NCBI RefSeq assembly: GCF_000577275.2
Contig: NZ_HG916855.1
Coordinates: 1,116,001-1,180,000, forward strand
DNA: 64,000 nucleotides
Direction: 5' to 3'
DNA from: Rhizobium favelukesii
GTDB lineage: Bacteria; Pseudomonadota; Alphaproteobacteria; Rhizobiales; Rhizobiaceae
The translations under genes were made by a program, and so were the position numbers. Below, one piece after another: positions 44,343 through 53,221 of the stretch. The notes under the pieces are model-generated. The model did no database searches. It was not told the DNA's origin and saw only the letters and a program-made list of their open reading frames with translations. How positions within the stretch are numbered: position 1 is the stretch's first letter; each line of letters opens with the position of its first letter.

Positions 44343-44840
44343 TCATAGGATTCGCTCATTCAACCTGTGCAGCAACCGCGTGAGTTGCACGATGTCTGCC
44401 TCCGGCCACTGGTTGACACGCATCTCAAAGTGACTGCCCTTGCGGGCAATCGCATCAGCGATCCTGTCGCGAGCCGACGCGGCAATTCTGTATACGACGC
44501 TCCTTGCATCTTCCTTCTCAGGGTCAGACTCAATCAACTCATGCTTCCGGAGTTCCTTTGCAAGTCGACTGACGACGCTTCTATCCATGGACAATGCGTC
44601 GGCAATCCCACTTGCTTTCGTCGGGCCGAACGAATGTAGCCATTGCAGGATCTGGAACGCCGACCCGGACACTCCTGGTTGGAGACTATTTGCTGCTTCG
44701 GTCGTGACGGCGCGAGAAGCGGTTATCAGGGCACTCAATTCGGCGCCCAATGCGCGCACAACGATTTCGCGGCGCATCATTTTGTCTTGTCGCTTTTCGA
44801 TCGGAACGACCTTGCTGTCTTTCGTCATCTTCGTCCCCAT
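44343..44840 (-). CDS. MarR family transcriptional regulator
   Basis: A 165-residue winged-helix regulator (start 44840, or ATG 44828). Seen: GSAFQILQWLHSFGPTKASGIADALSMDRSVVSRLAKELRKHELIE as HTH and the wing KEDARSVVYRIAASARD. It diverges from an SDR gene at 44914; a long inverted repeat TGGACTAAT/ATTAGTCCA lies between them. It likely represses the SDR and itself. Confidence 0.88.
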   Translation of the reverse strand: MGTKMTKDSKVVPIEKRQDKMMRREIVVRALGAELSALITASRAVTTEAANSLQPGVSGSAFQILQWLHSFGPTKASGIADALSMDRSVVSRLAKELRKHELIESDPEKEDARSVVYRIAASARDRIADAIARKGSHFEMRVNQWPEADIVQLTRLLHRLNERIL

Positions 44841-44845
44841 TGTAA

Positions 44846-44892
44846 TGGACTAATGTCAACTATCGATCTATGAGTTGGTTGATATTAGTCCA
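44846..44892. promoter_or_regulatory. Inverted repeat operator candidate for MarR/SDR pair
   Basis: TGGACTAAT at 44846-44854 and its exact complement ATTAGTCCA at 44884-44892, 29 bp apart, in the divergent promoter region. Two half-sites, one per promoter, would suit a MarR dimer pair. Confidence 0.6.
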
Positions 44893-44913
44893 CTATCCAG
44901 CCAGGAAACAACC

Positions 44914-45789
44914 ATGTCCTATCCCAAGACGGTCGTGATGACCGGAGCCACAAACGGCATCGGCCGCATCGCCGCCATCAAGCTTGCGGGAATGGGCAAC
45001 CATCTGATCCTGATCGCACGGAACCAAGCCAAGGCCGAAGCGATGCGCCTTGATATTCTTCAAACGATACCCGATGCTCGGATCGACTTTTTCTATGCCG
45101 ACTTCACACGGCTGAGCACGGTCGCGGAGGCTGCTAGAGCTATTGGCGCAAAGTATGAGCGTATCGATGTCCTGATCAACAATGCAGGGATTCACGCCTT
45201 TAAGCAGCGTGTCACGTCGGACGGCTTTCCCGAAATGGTTTCGGTGAACTATATTGCTCCTTGGCTCCTAACGGCAAAATTGAGTGATCGTCTTGTGGCC
45301 TCTGCCCCATCCCGGATTGTAACGGTTGCGTCGGAGGCCTCCCGGCGCTCCAAGGGTCTCACGCCTGACGCGGACCTCCACGACATCACCCCATTCACCC
45401 GGCTGGGGTCTTCCGCTATTTACGGACGCACTAAATTGATGGACGTCATGTTTTCCATGGAACTGGCGCGCCGGCTTGCATCCACCGGGGTGACGGCCAA
45501 TTGTCTCGATCCTGGTTTCAACGTTACGGGGCTTGGCCGGGAACTTTCTTTTGCAGCGCCGCTTGAACGGTTCCTCAATTTCCTGCGTGTCGGCGATCCG
45601 AACCGTGGTGCAGGGATCATCATTGCGCTCGCCATGGCGCGAATATTTGCCGAAGTTACTGGCGGGTACTTCTCGGTGAAAAATGCCGCGCCCCTGATCC
45701 TAAAAGCACCGGGTGGCGATGTCGATGCGCGACGAAGATTATGGGACTCTACCGCAAGGGCTGTCGAAGCATTCGACGTCTCATTTTGA
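44914..45789 (+). CDS. Short-chain dehydrogenase/reductase (retinol dehydrogenase-like)
   Basis: A 291-residue SDR starting at ATG 44914 (AGGAAA upstream). TGATNGIGRIAAIKL binds the cofactor; NNAGIHAF, IVTVASEAS and YGRTKLMD give the Ser-Tyr-Lys set, followed by CLDPGFNVTGLG. Of the RDH11-14-like subgroup, acting on lipophilic carbonyls. Probably controlled by the divergent MarR gene. Confidence 0.9.
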   Translation: MSYPKTVVMTGATNGIGRIAAIKLAGMGNHLILIARNQAKAEAMRLDILQTIPDARIDFFYADFTRLSTVAEAARAIGAKYERIDVLINNAGIHAFKQRVTSDGFPEMVSVNYIAPWLLTAKLSDRLVASAPSRIVTVASEASRRSKGLTPDADLHDITPFTRLGSSAIYGRTKLMDVMFSMELARRLASTGVTANCLDPGFNVTGLGRELSFAAPLERFLNFLRVGDPNRGAGIIIALAMARIFAEVTGGYFSVKNAAPLILKAPGGDVDARRRLWDSTARAVEAFDVSF

Positions 45790-45975
45790 TAAAATTAGCC
45801 GGATATCTTGCCTGTTGGAACGGCCCGCACCTTGTGTAAGCTGGCGGCAGTTGCCACCGGGGAGGGCAGCTTTGTGCTGCTTGCCCCAGGCCGTCTCGAA
45901 AGCTGGTGAGAACTGCGGGTGCATTCGACGGCTGATGACGTCGTTTGTCGTGCTGGCCTTCTCGCCAGTCGGCTC

Positions 45976-47634
45976 TCAAGCCTTTTGCGCCTGGCGGGCT
46001 TGCCCAGCTTCACTTAGAGGGGTGTCTTTCGGCGCATCCAGAGTGTCCAGGAGGCAACGCGGCAGCGAGATCTCGACGACCGCGCCGTTGCAGTCAAGCC
46101 GGTTGCGAATGGAGATCGACCCGCCATGGGCGGTGACGATCGACCGGCATATGGCAAGGCCAAGACCCATGCCGCTCGGCTTGGTCGTGGTGAAGGCCTT
46201 GAACAGGCTATCACCGACCTGATCGCCAAGGCCCGGTCCGCTGTCGATGAATCTGAAGGTGACTTCGGAATCGCGGGACTCGGTTTCTATCGTCAATATG
46301 CGATGTCCGGCTGGTGTAGCGTCCATCGCCTGCATGGCATTGCTGATGATGTTGAGGAAGGACTGTTGCAACAGGATGCGATCGCCCCGCGTAATCATCG
46401 CTTCAGCTGCCGGATTAAAGATGACGCGCGTACCATGGGTACCAAGTTCCGGCTGTTTCAGGCGCAAGGCGTCTAAGATCGTCGCCTCGATCGCCACTTC
46501 GCCGGTTTCAGACTTGGCCTTGCCGAGTAGCATGTGCACACGCTTGACGACATTTGCCGAATGCTCGGTCGCCGACAGCGCGTCCTGCAGCGCGAGCTTG
46601 GCTTCTACCAGGTCCGGCGTTTTCCGGTCGAGCCAGCGCTGGGCGGCCTGAATGAAGCTTATAGTGGCCGACAGCGGCTGGTTGACCTCGTGGGCGATCG
46701 AGGCTGATATTTCGCCGATCATTGCAACGCGCGAGGCATGTTCGAGCTCGCGGCGCGAATGTTCCAGCGCTTCCTGAAATTCGAGGCGTTCGGTGATATC
46801 GACGATGCTGCCTTGAATCCGATCGAGACCCTCACCATTCGGCGGAAAGCTAAGGGCGACGATGACGGGGATCAGGCGACCTTGACGAGTTCGCACTTTC
46901 GTCTCCGCCTGAAAGGTCGGATGCCCCTCGTCGATCGCGACCAAACATTGCGCGAAGCTCTCATCATTTTCCGGCAGGAAGCTGTCGAGATGCGTAAAGA
47001 ACTCTTCTTTCGTTGGGACCCCCATCAATGTCAACGCCGTCTGATTCACATCGGTTATGCGCACTTTCCGGCGGGCGTTGATAACAAAGTCCGGATGATC
47101 GGCAATGTAGCGGCGGACGTCTTGAACGCCCCGATCGCGCAGTCCTTCGAGCTCCTCCTTCACCTCGCGAAAATCATGCTCCCAGATCGCAACCGCCAGC
47201 GTCTCGAATATGGTGCGGTAACGGTGCTCGCTCGCCTTCAGCGCCGCTTCAGACGCCCGTCGCCTGGCGATGTCGATACCACGCCGAAGCAGGAGCAGGG
47301 TGGTGACGCCGTTCGCTGCAAGGCTGAACAAAAGTCGGAGCCACGCTTGGGTTTCGGCGTTGAAACCGTGAACATAAAGGAAGGCGGCGACGGTTAGGCC
47401 AGCACAGATCGCCGATGAGCGCTTGATCGCGGCGCTATCACCGAGTTCGCTGGCAAGCACAATCACCAGGACATAGAGAACAGCAACGGCGCTTCCGAGC
47501 GTTGTGAAGGCATCGACCAGGAAGATGATCAGACCAATCGCTGCCGCGCCGGCGAGACGGCAGCGCTGCAGCATCCTTACGGACGTGAAGTCACTACCGA
47601 CGTTCTGAGATTGATATGCCGGTTCGATATTCAA
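45976..47634 (-). CDS. Membrane sensor histidine kinase with PAS domain (orphan)
   Basis: 552 residues. Four N-terminal hydrophobic helices (about 27-115) form an MASE-like membrane sensor; a PAS region follows (about 135-290, ending GSIVDITERLEFQEAL). The kinase core has H315 in IGEISASIAHEVNQPLSA, then NIISNAMQAM (N box), DSGPGLGDQV (G1) and GMGLGLAICRSIV (G2). FixL/rhizobial-type kinases share this HEVNQPL layout. No response-regulator gene is adjacent. An AraC gene diverges from it. Confidence 0.92.
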   Translation of the reverse strand: MNIEPAYQSQNVGSDFTSVRMLQRCRLAGAAAIGLIIFLVDAFTTLGSAVAVLYVLVIVLASELGDSAAIKRSSAICAGLTVAAFLYVHGFNAETQAWLRLLFSLAANGVTTLLLLRRGIDIARRRASEAALKASEHRYRTIFETLAVAIWEHDFREVKEELEGLRDRGVQDVRRYIADHPDFVINARRKVRITDVNQTALTLMGVPTKEEFFTHLDSFLPENDESFAQCLVAIDEGHPTFQAETKVRTRQGRLIPVIVALSFPPNGEGLDRIQGSIVDITERLEFQEALEHSRRELEHASRVAMIGEISASIAHEVNQPLSATISFIQAAQRWLDRKTPDLVEAKLALQDALSATEHSANVVKRVHMLLGKAKSETGEVAIEATILDALRLKQPELGTHGTRVIFNPAAEAMITRGDRILLQQSFLNIISNAMQAMDATPAGHRILTIETESRDSEVTFRFIDSGPGLGDQVGDSLFKAFTTTKPSGMGLGLAICRSIVTAHGGSISIRNRLDCNGAVVEISLPRCLLDTLDAPKDTPLSEAGQARQAQKA

Positions 47635-47932
47635 CCCCTAATTCCATTATGGGCGCACGCGCCTAGAACGTCCATGCGACGACGAACGCTCGCCATAATG
47701 GCGCGCCCTTGCAAGCCGTTCTTGAAGAATGGTCTCCTATTTTGCACGATTGCGGCTGTATTCTATTTGCCCGGGCCGATGGACTGCAGGAAGGAGGATT
47801 GTACAATGGAAAAAACCTTGTACAGGCTATGGCTTAGGACAGCAGATAAACCTGTCAATTTATCATGTCTGCGTTCGTAGACTATGTCAGCCGCAAGCGT
47901 TGGCGCTGCAAGTCCCGGCGAGGAGAAAATAT
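47635..47932. promoter_or_regulatory. Divergent promoter region, kinase / AraC
   Basis: About 300 bp between the kinase and the AraC gene at 47933. The open frame from 47729 is not convincing before the GTG at 47933. No clear operator was recognised. Confidence 0.35.
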
Positions 47933-48856
47933 GTGACCCGGATTTCTCAGTCCCTGGATGGCGTTGGACCTTATTTCGGCATTCCGAACGCGCCATGCTT
48001 GAAAACAGTGCCGGTGAGGTCGGCCCTTTTTTCCGTAACCAGAATCGATCGTGCCGTCGCCAATGGCGAAGTGGTCGAGATCGCAATGCCGCCCTCGGAT
48101 TCTTATTTCCTGATGCTTTATCTGGAGAATACCGCTCACGCCGACATTGGGCGCGACGGTTCTCGATCACCGGTCCGTCGCTTTGCACCAGGAACGATCT
48201 GCCTTATCAACATGCGATATGGCGCTTCGATCGCACTCCATTCGAGTCTTTGCTCATTGGCCTTCACCTTGCCTCGGCCCCTTTTCGAGGAAGTGTCGCA
48301 ACTCTCCACCGCGTCGTCGTTTCGAAGCCTGCACTGCCAGAGAGGCGAGCCCGACCCGGTCATCAGCAATCTTGGTATTGCGTTCGTTCCTCTCTTCGGC
48401 AACGGGCAGCTCGCGTCCTCCGCATTGCTCCAACATATGGCCGTGGCGGTTTGCGCGCATCTGCTGCACGACTATCATAGTCACGAAGTGGATTTGGAGG
48501 AAACCCATTTTACGGCCGCGGGGCTTCCTCTTGCCACCTGGCAGGAGGATGCGGCAAAGACCTTCATGCGTAACAATCTCGGTTCCGATCTTTCCATCAC
48601 GGCCATAGCGGCGGCTACAGGTCTTTCAGCCAATCATTTCTCGCAACGCTTCAAGAAAACGACCGGGTTCACTCCACATCAATGGCTGTTGAAAATCCGT
48701 GTCGAGCGGGCTAAGGAAATGCTGGCAAATCGTTCTTACGCGCTGAAGGCGATTGCAGGCCAATGCGGCTTCTGCGATCAAAGCCATTTTACGAAGACAT
48801 TTGTGCGACATACGGGCCTCACACCGACCGCTTGGCGAAGCGGATGGATCCATTAG
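47933..48856 (+). CDS. AraC family transcriptional regulator A
   Basis: A 307-residue regulator. GTG 47933 is chosen because AGGAG lies 7 bases upstream. The N-terminal part is a cupin-like sensor (AMPPSDSYFLMLYLENTAHADI), and the C-terminal HTH pair is FMRNNLGSDLSITAIAAATGLSANHFSQRFKKTTGFTPHQWLLKIR with AGQCGFCDQSHFTKTFVRHTG. A second AraC gene follows 87 bp later on the same strand. Both precede cassette copy C and are candidates for its control. Confidence 0.88.
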   Translation: MTRISQSLDGVGPYFGIPNAPCLKTVPVRSALFSVTRIDRAVANGEVVEIAMPPSDSYFLMLYLENTAHADIGRDGSRSPVRRFAPGTICLINMRYGASIALHSSLCSLAFTLPRPLFEEVSQLSTASSFRSLHCQRGEPDPVISNLGIAFVPLFGNGQLASSALLQHMAVAVCAHLLHDYHSHEVDLEETHFTAAGLPLATWQEDAAKTFMRNNLGSDLSITAIAAATGLSANHFSQRFKKTTGFTPHQWLLKIRVERAKEMLANRSYALKAIAGQCGFCDQSHFTKTFVRHTGLTPTAWRSGWIH

Positions 48857-48943
48857 TCGTTGCAGGCTTCTGCGAAAAAAATCGGTGCAATTTACCGCGG
48901 GACTTTTATAGTTGCGTGATCGATCATACGAGATGGGGATGTC

Positions 48944-49816
48944 GTGGATATTAACCCTGAATATTCGGCTGGTGGCGCGCTGGCGGCCTGCCAGTCCGTC
49001 CTGCAGGGATCGGCGGTGACCATCACGCGGCTTAACTATGACGGTCATGACCTACCGCCGCGCGCCGTGAACAAACGCATCGACGCCTTCAACGTCATCA
49101 CCCAACTGGTCGATTTCTCGCATCATCGCTTGTGGCGCGGCGAAAATTTGGTCCATGACGGGGGCCACAAGCGAGGTACGCTTGCAATCACGGATCTGCG
49201 TGACGAATGGCGCTGCCACCATCTCTCACCATTCGACAACGTGCGATTCCAAATTCCGTTCTCTTATATCCGCCAATTCGCATTCGAGGTCGGACGACCC
49301 GAATTTACCCACATCCGCTGCCAGCCAGGCACCAGGGACGATGTGATCCTAGGTCTAGCCCAGGCGTTGCTGCCGGCATTCCACAATCCGAAAACAGCAA
49401 GCCAACTGTTCCTTGAGCAGATCGTACTCGCCATGATGACGCATCTCGCCCAGAACTATGGTGGGCTACATTTTCCGTCGCACCGAAAGGGGACGCTCGC
49501 GCCATGGCAGGAGAAGCGAGCGACGGAGTTCCTCTCTGCCCATGTCAACAGCCAAGTCTCGATCGATGAGGTTGCGGAGGCCTGCAATCTCTCACGGAGC
49601 TATTTCATTAAAGCCTTCAAGGAAACCTTCGGTAAACCTCCCTACCGCTGGTTGATCGAATATCGCGTCGCCCGTGCCAAGGATTTTCTGGCATCAGACA
49701 TGCCGATTGCCGAGATCGCAACCGCCTGCGGATTTGCGGATCAAAGTCATATGACTCGGATATTCTCAGAAGTCGTGGGAGAGCCACCCGGACACTGGCG
49801 AAAGCATAGCCGTTGA
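48944..49816 (+). CDS. AraC family transcriptional regulator B
   Basis: A 290-residue regulator starting at GTG 48944. HTH pair: FLSAHVNSQVSIDEVAEACNLSRSYFIKAFKETFGKPPYRWLIEYR and IAEIATACGFADQSHMTRIFSEVVGEPP. The N-terminal domain differs from regulator A in sequence but shares the layout. It sits about 310 bp before the first gene of cassette copy C. Confidence 0.88.
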   Translation: MDINPEYSAGGALAACQSVLQGSAVTITRLNYDGHDLPPRAVNKRIDAFNVITQLVDFSHHRLWRGENLVHDGGHKRGTLAITDLRDEWRCHHLSPFDNVRFQIPFSYIRQFAFEVGRPEFTHIRCQPGTRDDVILGLAQALLPAFHNPKTASQLFLEQIVLAMMTHLAQNYGGLHFPSHRKGTLAPWQEKRATEFLSAHVNSQVSIDEVAEACNLSRSYFIKAFKETFGKPPYRWLIEYRVARAKDFLASDMPIAEIATACGFADQSHMTRIFSEVVGEPPGHWRKHSR

Positions 49817-50129
49817 ATGACAGAGCTTTATGCTCATCCGGGAATTTCCTGAAAGACGCGCCAGTCTAATACTTGCCGAAATGCTGTTCTGCATCCTTTT
49901 GGCCGATCGCTCGGTGTTTTCTCGTCTCTTTCGTTCGTTTCGAATGCTGTCAAGGCGATGGCGCGCCGTGTCTGCGGTGTGATCGCACCACTTAACTATG
50001 CTGATCTGCTGCGTTCGCAGCACAATCGGAATATCCAAATGGCCAGACTTGTTAACAAGATGGCCGCCCGCTTCTCCTTCATATTTGCCTCGTCAACGCA
50101 ATTCCGGTGTCTGAGCCGAGAGGGCAAAT
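49817..50129. other. Intergenic region before cassette copy C
   Basis: 313 bp without a supported gene; the probable promoter region of copy C. No strong palindrome was recognised. Confidence 0.35.
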
Positions 50130-50432
50130 ATGACCATCACAGCAACTCCGACGCCGAGCTCCAAGCTCGTCACCCCGATGGATCACACACTGATCATGAT
50201 CGATTTCCAGTCGCAGATGTCATTTGCGACGAAGAGCATTGATGCGGTGAACCTGCACAACAATGCAGCGCTTGTCGCACATGGGGCCAAGGGTTTCGGG
50301 GTCTGGAACTGCAGCGCGACCGGGCACGCGCCGACATCTATGACCACCGGCATCGCCAAGAACTACGGCGGTTCCTACGGTCTCGGCATCATCTACGCCA
50401 AGACCACGGTCGGCGCCTCTAAAGCGCATTGA
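50130..50432 (+). pseudogene. Isochorismatase-like hydrolase with large internal deletion (copy C)
   Basis: A 100-codon frame. The N-terminus (TPMDHTLIMIDFQSQMSFATKS...AAL, with the catalytic Asp) matches the family; after GAKGFGVWN it jumps to HAPTSMTTGIAKNYGGSYGLG, matching the C-terminus of isochorismatase 2 (KEHSGAYGMGVDYAYTMVHKA). About 120 residues, including the catalytic Lys and Cys, are gone in frame, so the product cannot be catalytic. XapX follows 66 bp later. Confidence 0.75.
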
Positions 50433-50498
50433 GCCCAAAAAACCTGATCATCCGCCGGCCCTGAACGGGACGGCCCTAACCTATTGGAGGGTGTACCC

Positions 50499-50786
50499 GT
50501 GAAGGTCTACCTGTTTTCTCTTGGTGCCGGCCTTTTGGTGGGCATCGTCTATAGCCTCCTGAATGTCCGGTCCCCGGCACCGCCCGTCGTGGCATTGGTC
50601 GGCCTGCTCGGCATACTGCTGGGCGAACAGATCCTGCCGCTGGCAAAGACCCTATGGAACAACGAGCCAGCAGCGGTTTCCTGGCTGAATCAGGTCAAGC
50701 CGCATGTGTTCGGCCACCTTCCTAAAGGCGACAATGGCGCCACGAAAGCGGCAGCCACGCCTGCAAAGAGTGAAATCGCAGGCTGA
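50499..50786 (+). CDS. XapX domain membrane protein (copy C)
   Basis: A 95-residue protein from GTG 50499 (GGAGG 9 bases upstream). Helices VYLFSLGAGLLVGIVYSLLN and PPVVALVGLLGILLGEQILP, then WLNQVKPHVFGHLPKG. Very similar to the copy A gene at 40821. Function unknown; the fixed position between isochorismatase and amidohydrolase suggests a membrane component of the same process. Confidence 0.86.
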   Translation: MKVYLFSLGAGLLVGIVYSLLNVRSPAPPVVALVGLLGILLGEQILPLAKTLWNNEPAAVSWLNQVKPHVFGHLPKGDNGATKAAATPAKSEIAG

Positions 50787-50876
50787 CGCCGCCGCCTGGC
50801 ACCATCTCGGCCGGCATCCAACCACTTTCGCTGCTTCATCACCGTCTCGGCCTCGGCCCAAACCGGAGAACCATCT

Positions 50877-52754
50877 ATGACTGCAGACCTAATCCTCCAT
50901 CATGGTCTCTTCACGACTCTCGACCGTGCCAATCCGACCGCCAGCGCCGTCGCGATCAAGGACGGCAAATTCCTCGCCGTCGGCCATGACTCGGAAATCA
51001 TGGCATTGGCAGACCCCAAGACCAAGATCGTCGACCTCAAGGGCAAGCGCGTGTTGCCGGGACTGATCGACAACCATACCCACGTGATCCGTGGTGGGCT
51101 GAACTTCAATATGGAGCTGCGCTGGGACGGCGTTCGTTCTCTTGCCGACGCCATGGATATGCTGAAGCGGCAGGTCGCCATTACGCCGGCGCCCCAATGG
51201 GTCCGCGTCGTCGGCGGTTTCACTGAGCACCAGTTCGCCGAGAAGCGCCTGCCGACAATCGAAGAAATCAATGCGGTCGCTCCAGACACTCCGGTCTTCC
51301 TACTGCACCTCTACGACAGGGCTCTGCTCAATGGCGCCGCCGTGCGCGCTGTCGGCTATACCAAGGACACGCCGAACCCACCAGGCGGCGAGATCATTCG
51401 CGATAGCGCCGGCAATCCCACGGGACTGCTGCTCGCCAAACCCAATGCGGGCATCCTCTACTCCACGCTTGCCAAGGGACCGAAGCTGCCTCTCGAGTAT
51501 CAGATCAACTCGACTCGCCATTTCATGCGCGAACTCAACCGTCTCGGTGTCACGGGCGTGATCGACGCCGGCGGTGGTTTCCAGAACTATCCGGATGATT
51601 ATGCCGTCATCCAGAAGCTGGCCGACGAGAACCAGATGACGGTGCGGCTTGCCTACAACCTTTTCACCCAGAAGCCGAAAGGCGAGAAGGAAGACTTTCT
51701 CAACTGGACGAGCTCGGTCAAATACAAGCAGGGCAATGACTACTTCCGCCATAATGGCGCCGGCGAAATGCTGGTCTTTTCCGCTGCCGATTTCGAGGAT
51801 TTCCGCCAGCCGCGTCCGGATATGCCACCGGAAATGGAAGGAGAAATGGAAGAGGTGGTTCGTATTCTTGCCGAGAACCGCTGGCCGTGGCGGCTGCATG
51901 CCACCTATGACGAAACCATCTCGCGCGCCCTCGATGTGTTCGAAAAGGTCAACCAGGATATTCCGCTCGAAGGCCTGAACTGGTTCTTCGACCACGCCGA
52001 GACGATCTCCGACCGCTCGATCGATCGCATTGCGGCTCTTGGCGGCGGCATCGCAGTCCAGCATCGCATGGCCTATCAGGGGGAATATTTCGTCGAGCGC
52101 TATGGTCTGGGGGCCGCGGAAGCCACGCCGCCGGTCGCCAAGATGCTGGAAAAGGGCGTCAAGGTCTCTGCCGGCACCGACGCTACCCGCGTCGCCTCCT
52201 ACAATCCCTGGGTCTCTCTCGCCTGGATGATTACCGGCAAGACCGTCGGCGGCATGAGCCTGTACCCTCGTGCCAATTGCCTGGACCGCGAGACCGCTTT
52301 GCGGATGTGGACGGAAAACGTGACCTGGTTCTCCAACGAGGAAGGCAAGAAAGGTCGCATCGAAAAGGGTCAATTCGCCGATCTCATCGTGCCGGACAAG
52401 GATTTCTTCGCCTGTGCCGAAGACGAGATTTCCTTCCTCACATCCGATCTTACCATGGTCGGCGGCAAGATCGTATATGGGGCAGGGGATTTCGCCAAGT
52501 TTGATGAAAGCCCTCTGCCGCCGGCTATGCCGGATTGGTCCCCGGTGCGCACCTTCGGCGGTTACGCGGCTTGGGGCGAGCCCGAAGGTGCGGGTAAGAG
52601 GTCGCTTCGCAGAACAGCAATCTCGATGTGCGGTTGCGCCAACGACTGCAACGTCCATGGTCACGATCATGCCGGCGCCTGGACCGCCAAGCTGCCGATT
52701 TCAGACCTCAAGGGCTTCTTCGGTGCGCTCGGCTGTGCCTGCTGGGCCGTGTGA
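50877..52754 (+). CDS. YtcJ-type amidohydrolase with Cys/His-rich tail
   Basis: A 625-residue metal-dependent hydrolase of the amidohydrolase_3 (YtcJ/LAF3) type. Seen: NHTHVI (H67, H69) as the first metal ligands, WFFDHAETISD and IAVQHRMAYQG as later His positions, and SAGTDATRVASYNPW with the metal Asp. The last 42 residues (from MCGCANDCNVHGHDHAGAW to ALGCACWAV) are rich in Cys and His and look like an added metal- or redox-binding tail. No signal peptide, so cytoplasmic. Likely cleaves an amide or formamide bond. The DoxX gene starts 10 bp after its stop. Confidence 0.88.
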   Translation: MTADLILHHGLFTTLDRANPTASAVAIKDGKFLAVGHDSEIMALADPKTKIVDLKGKRVLPGLIDNHTHVIRGGLNFNMELRWDGVRSLADAMDMLKRQVAITPAPQWVRVVGGFTEHQFAEKRLPTIEEINAVAPDTPVFLLHLYDRALLNGAAVRAVGYTKDTPNPPGGEIIRDSAGNPTGLLLAKPNAGILYSTLAKGPKLPLEYQINSTRHFMRELNRLGVTGVIDAGGGFQNYPDDYAVIQKLADENQMTVRLAYNLFTQKPKGEKEDFLNWTSSVKYKQGNDYFRHNGAGEMLVFSAADFEDFRQPRPDMPPEMEGEMEEVVRILAENRWPWRLHATYDETISRALDVFEKVNQDIPLEGLNWFFDHAETISDRSIDRIAALGGGIAVQHRMAYQGEYFVERYGLGAAEATPPVAKMLEKGVKVSAGTDATRVASYNPWVSLAWMITGKTVGGMSLYPRANCLDRETALRMWTENVTWFSNEEGKKGRIEKGQFADLIVPDKDFFACAEDEISFLTSDLTMVGGKIVYGAGDFAKFDESPLPPAMPDWSPVRTFGGYAAWGEPEGAGKRSLRRTAISMCGCANDCNVHGHDHAGAWTAKLPISDLKGFFGALGCACWAV

Positions 52755-52764
52755 GGGGGCGAAT

Positions 52765-53217
52765 ATGACAACCGTCTCGCGACAAACCGCAGCTCAACCG
52801 GCAATGCTCCGTATTATAACCTCGGCTCCCTTGCGCTTCCTTGCGCTCGCCGCGCTGTGCTCGGCCTATATTCAGGGACCGCTGGTCAAGATCGTGGATT
52901 TCCCCAGCGCCATTGCCGAAATGAACCATTTCGGGCTTTCGCCGGCGCCGGTCTTCGCCATCATCGTCATTATCTTCGAGCTCACCATGTCGGCGCTCGT
53001 GCTTTCCGGCATTTATCGTTGGGCGGCTGCATTCGCACTGTCCGGCTTTACCATCATGGCCACACTACTTGCTCTTCGCTTCTGGGTATTGCCACCGGGG
53101 ATGGAGCGCTCCATGGCGATGAATGGCTTCTTCGAACATCTCGGCCTCGCTGGCGCGTTCATTTTCGTAGCGCTGGTCGATATTGCTTCCCGTCATCCTG
53201 TCAAAACGAAAGTCTGA
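52765..53217 (+). CDS. DoxX family membrane protein (copy C)
   Basis: A 150-residue four-helix membrane protein: RFLALAALCSAYIQGPLVKIVDFPSAIAEMNHFGLSPAPVFAIIVIIFELTMSALVLSG and IMATLLALRFWVLPPGMERSMAMNGFFEHLGLAGAFIFVAL. Same layout as the copy B gene at 42077. It is tightly coupled to the amidohydrolase (10 bp) and to the VOC gene (4 bp), so one operon. Confidence 0.85.
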   Translation: MTTVSRQTAAQPAMLRIITSAPLRFLALAALCSAYIQGPLVKIVDFPSAIAEMNHFGLSPAPVFAIIVIIFELTMSALVLSGIYRWAAAFALSGFTIMATLLALRFWVLPPGMERSMAMNGFFEHLGLAGAFIFVALVDIASRHPVKTKV

Positions 53218-53221
53218 GGAC

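Noticed and set aside
51300..52670. 456-codon ORF opposite the amidohydrolase
   Set aside because: Shadow frame; the plus strand has clear metal-binding motifs.
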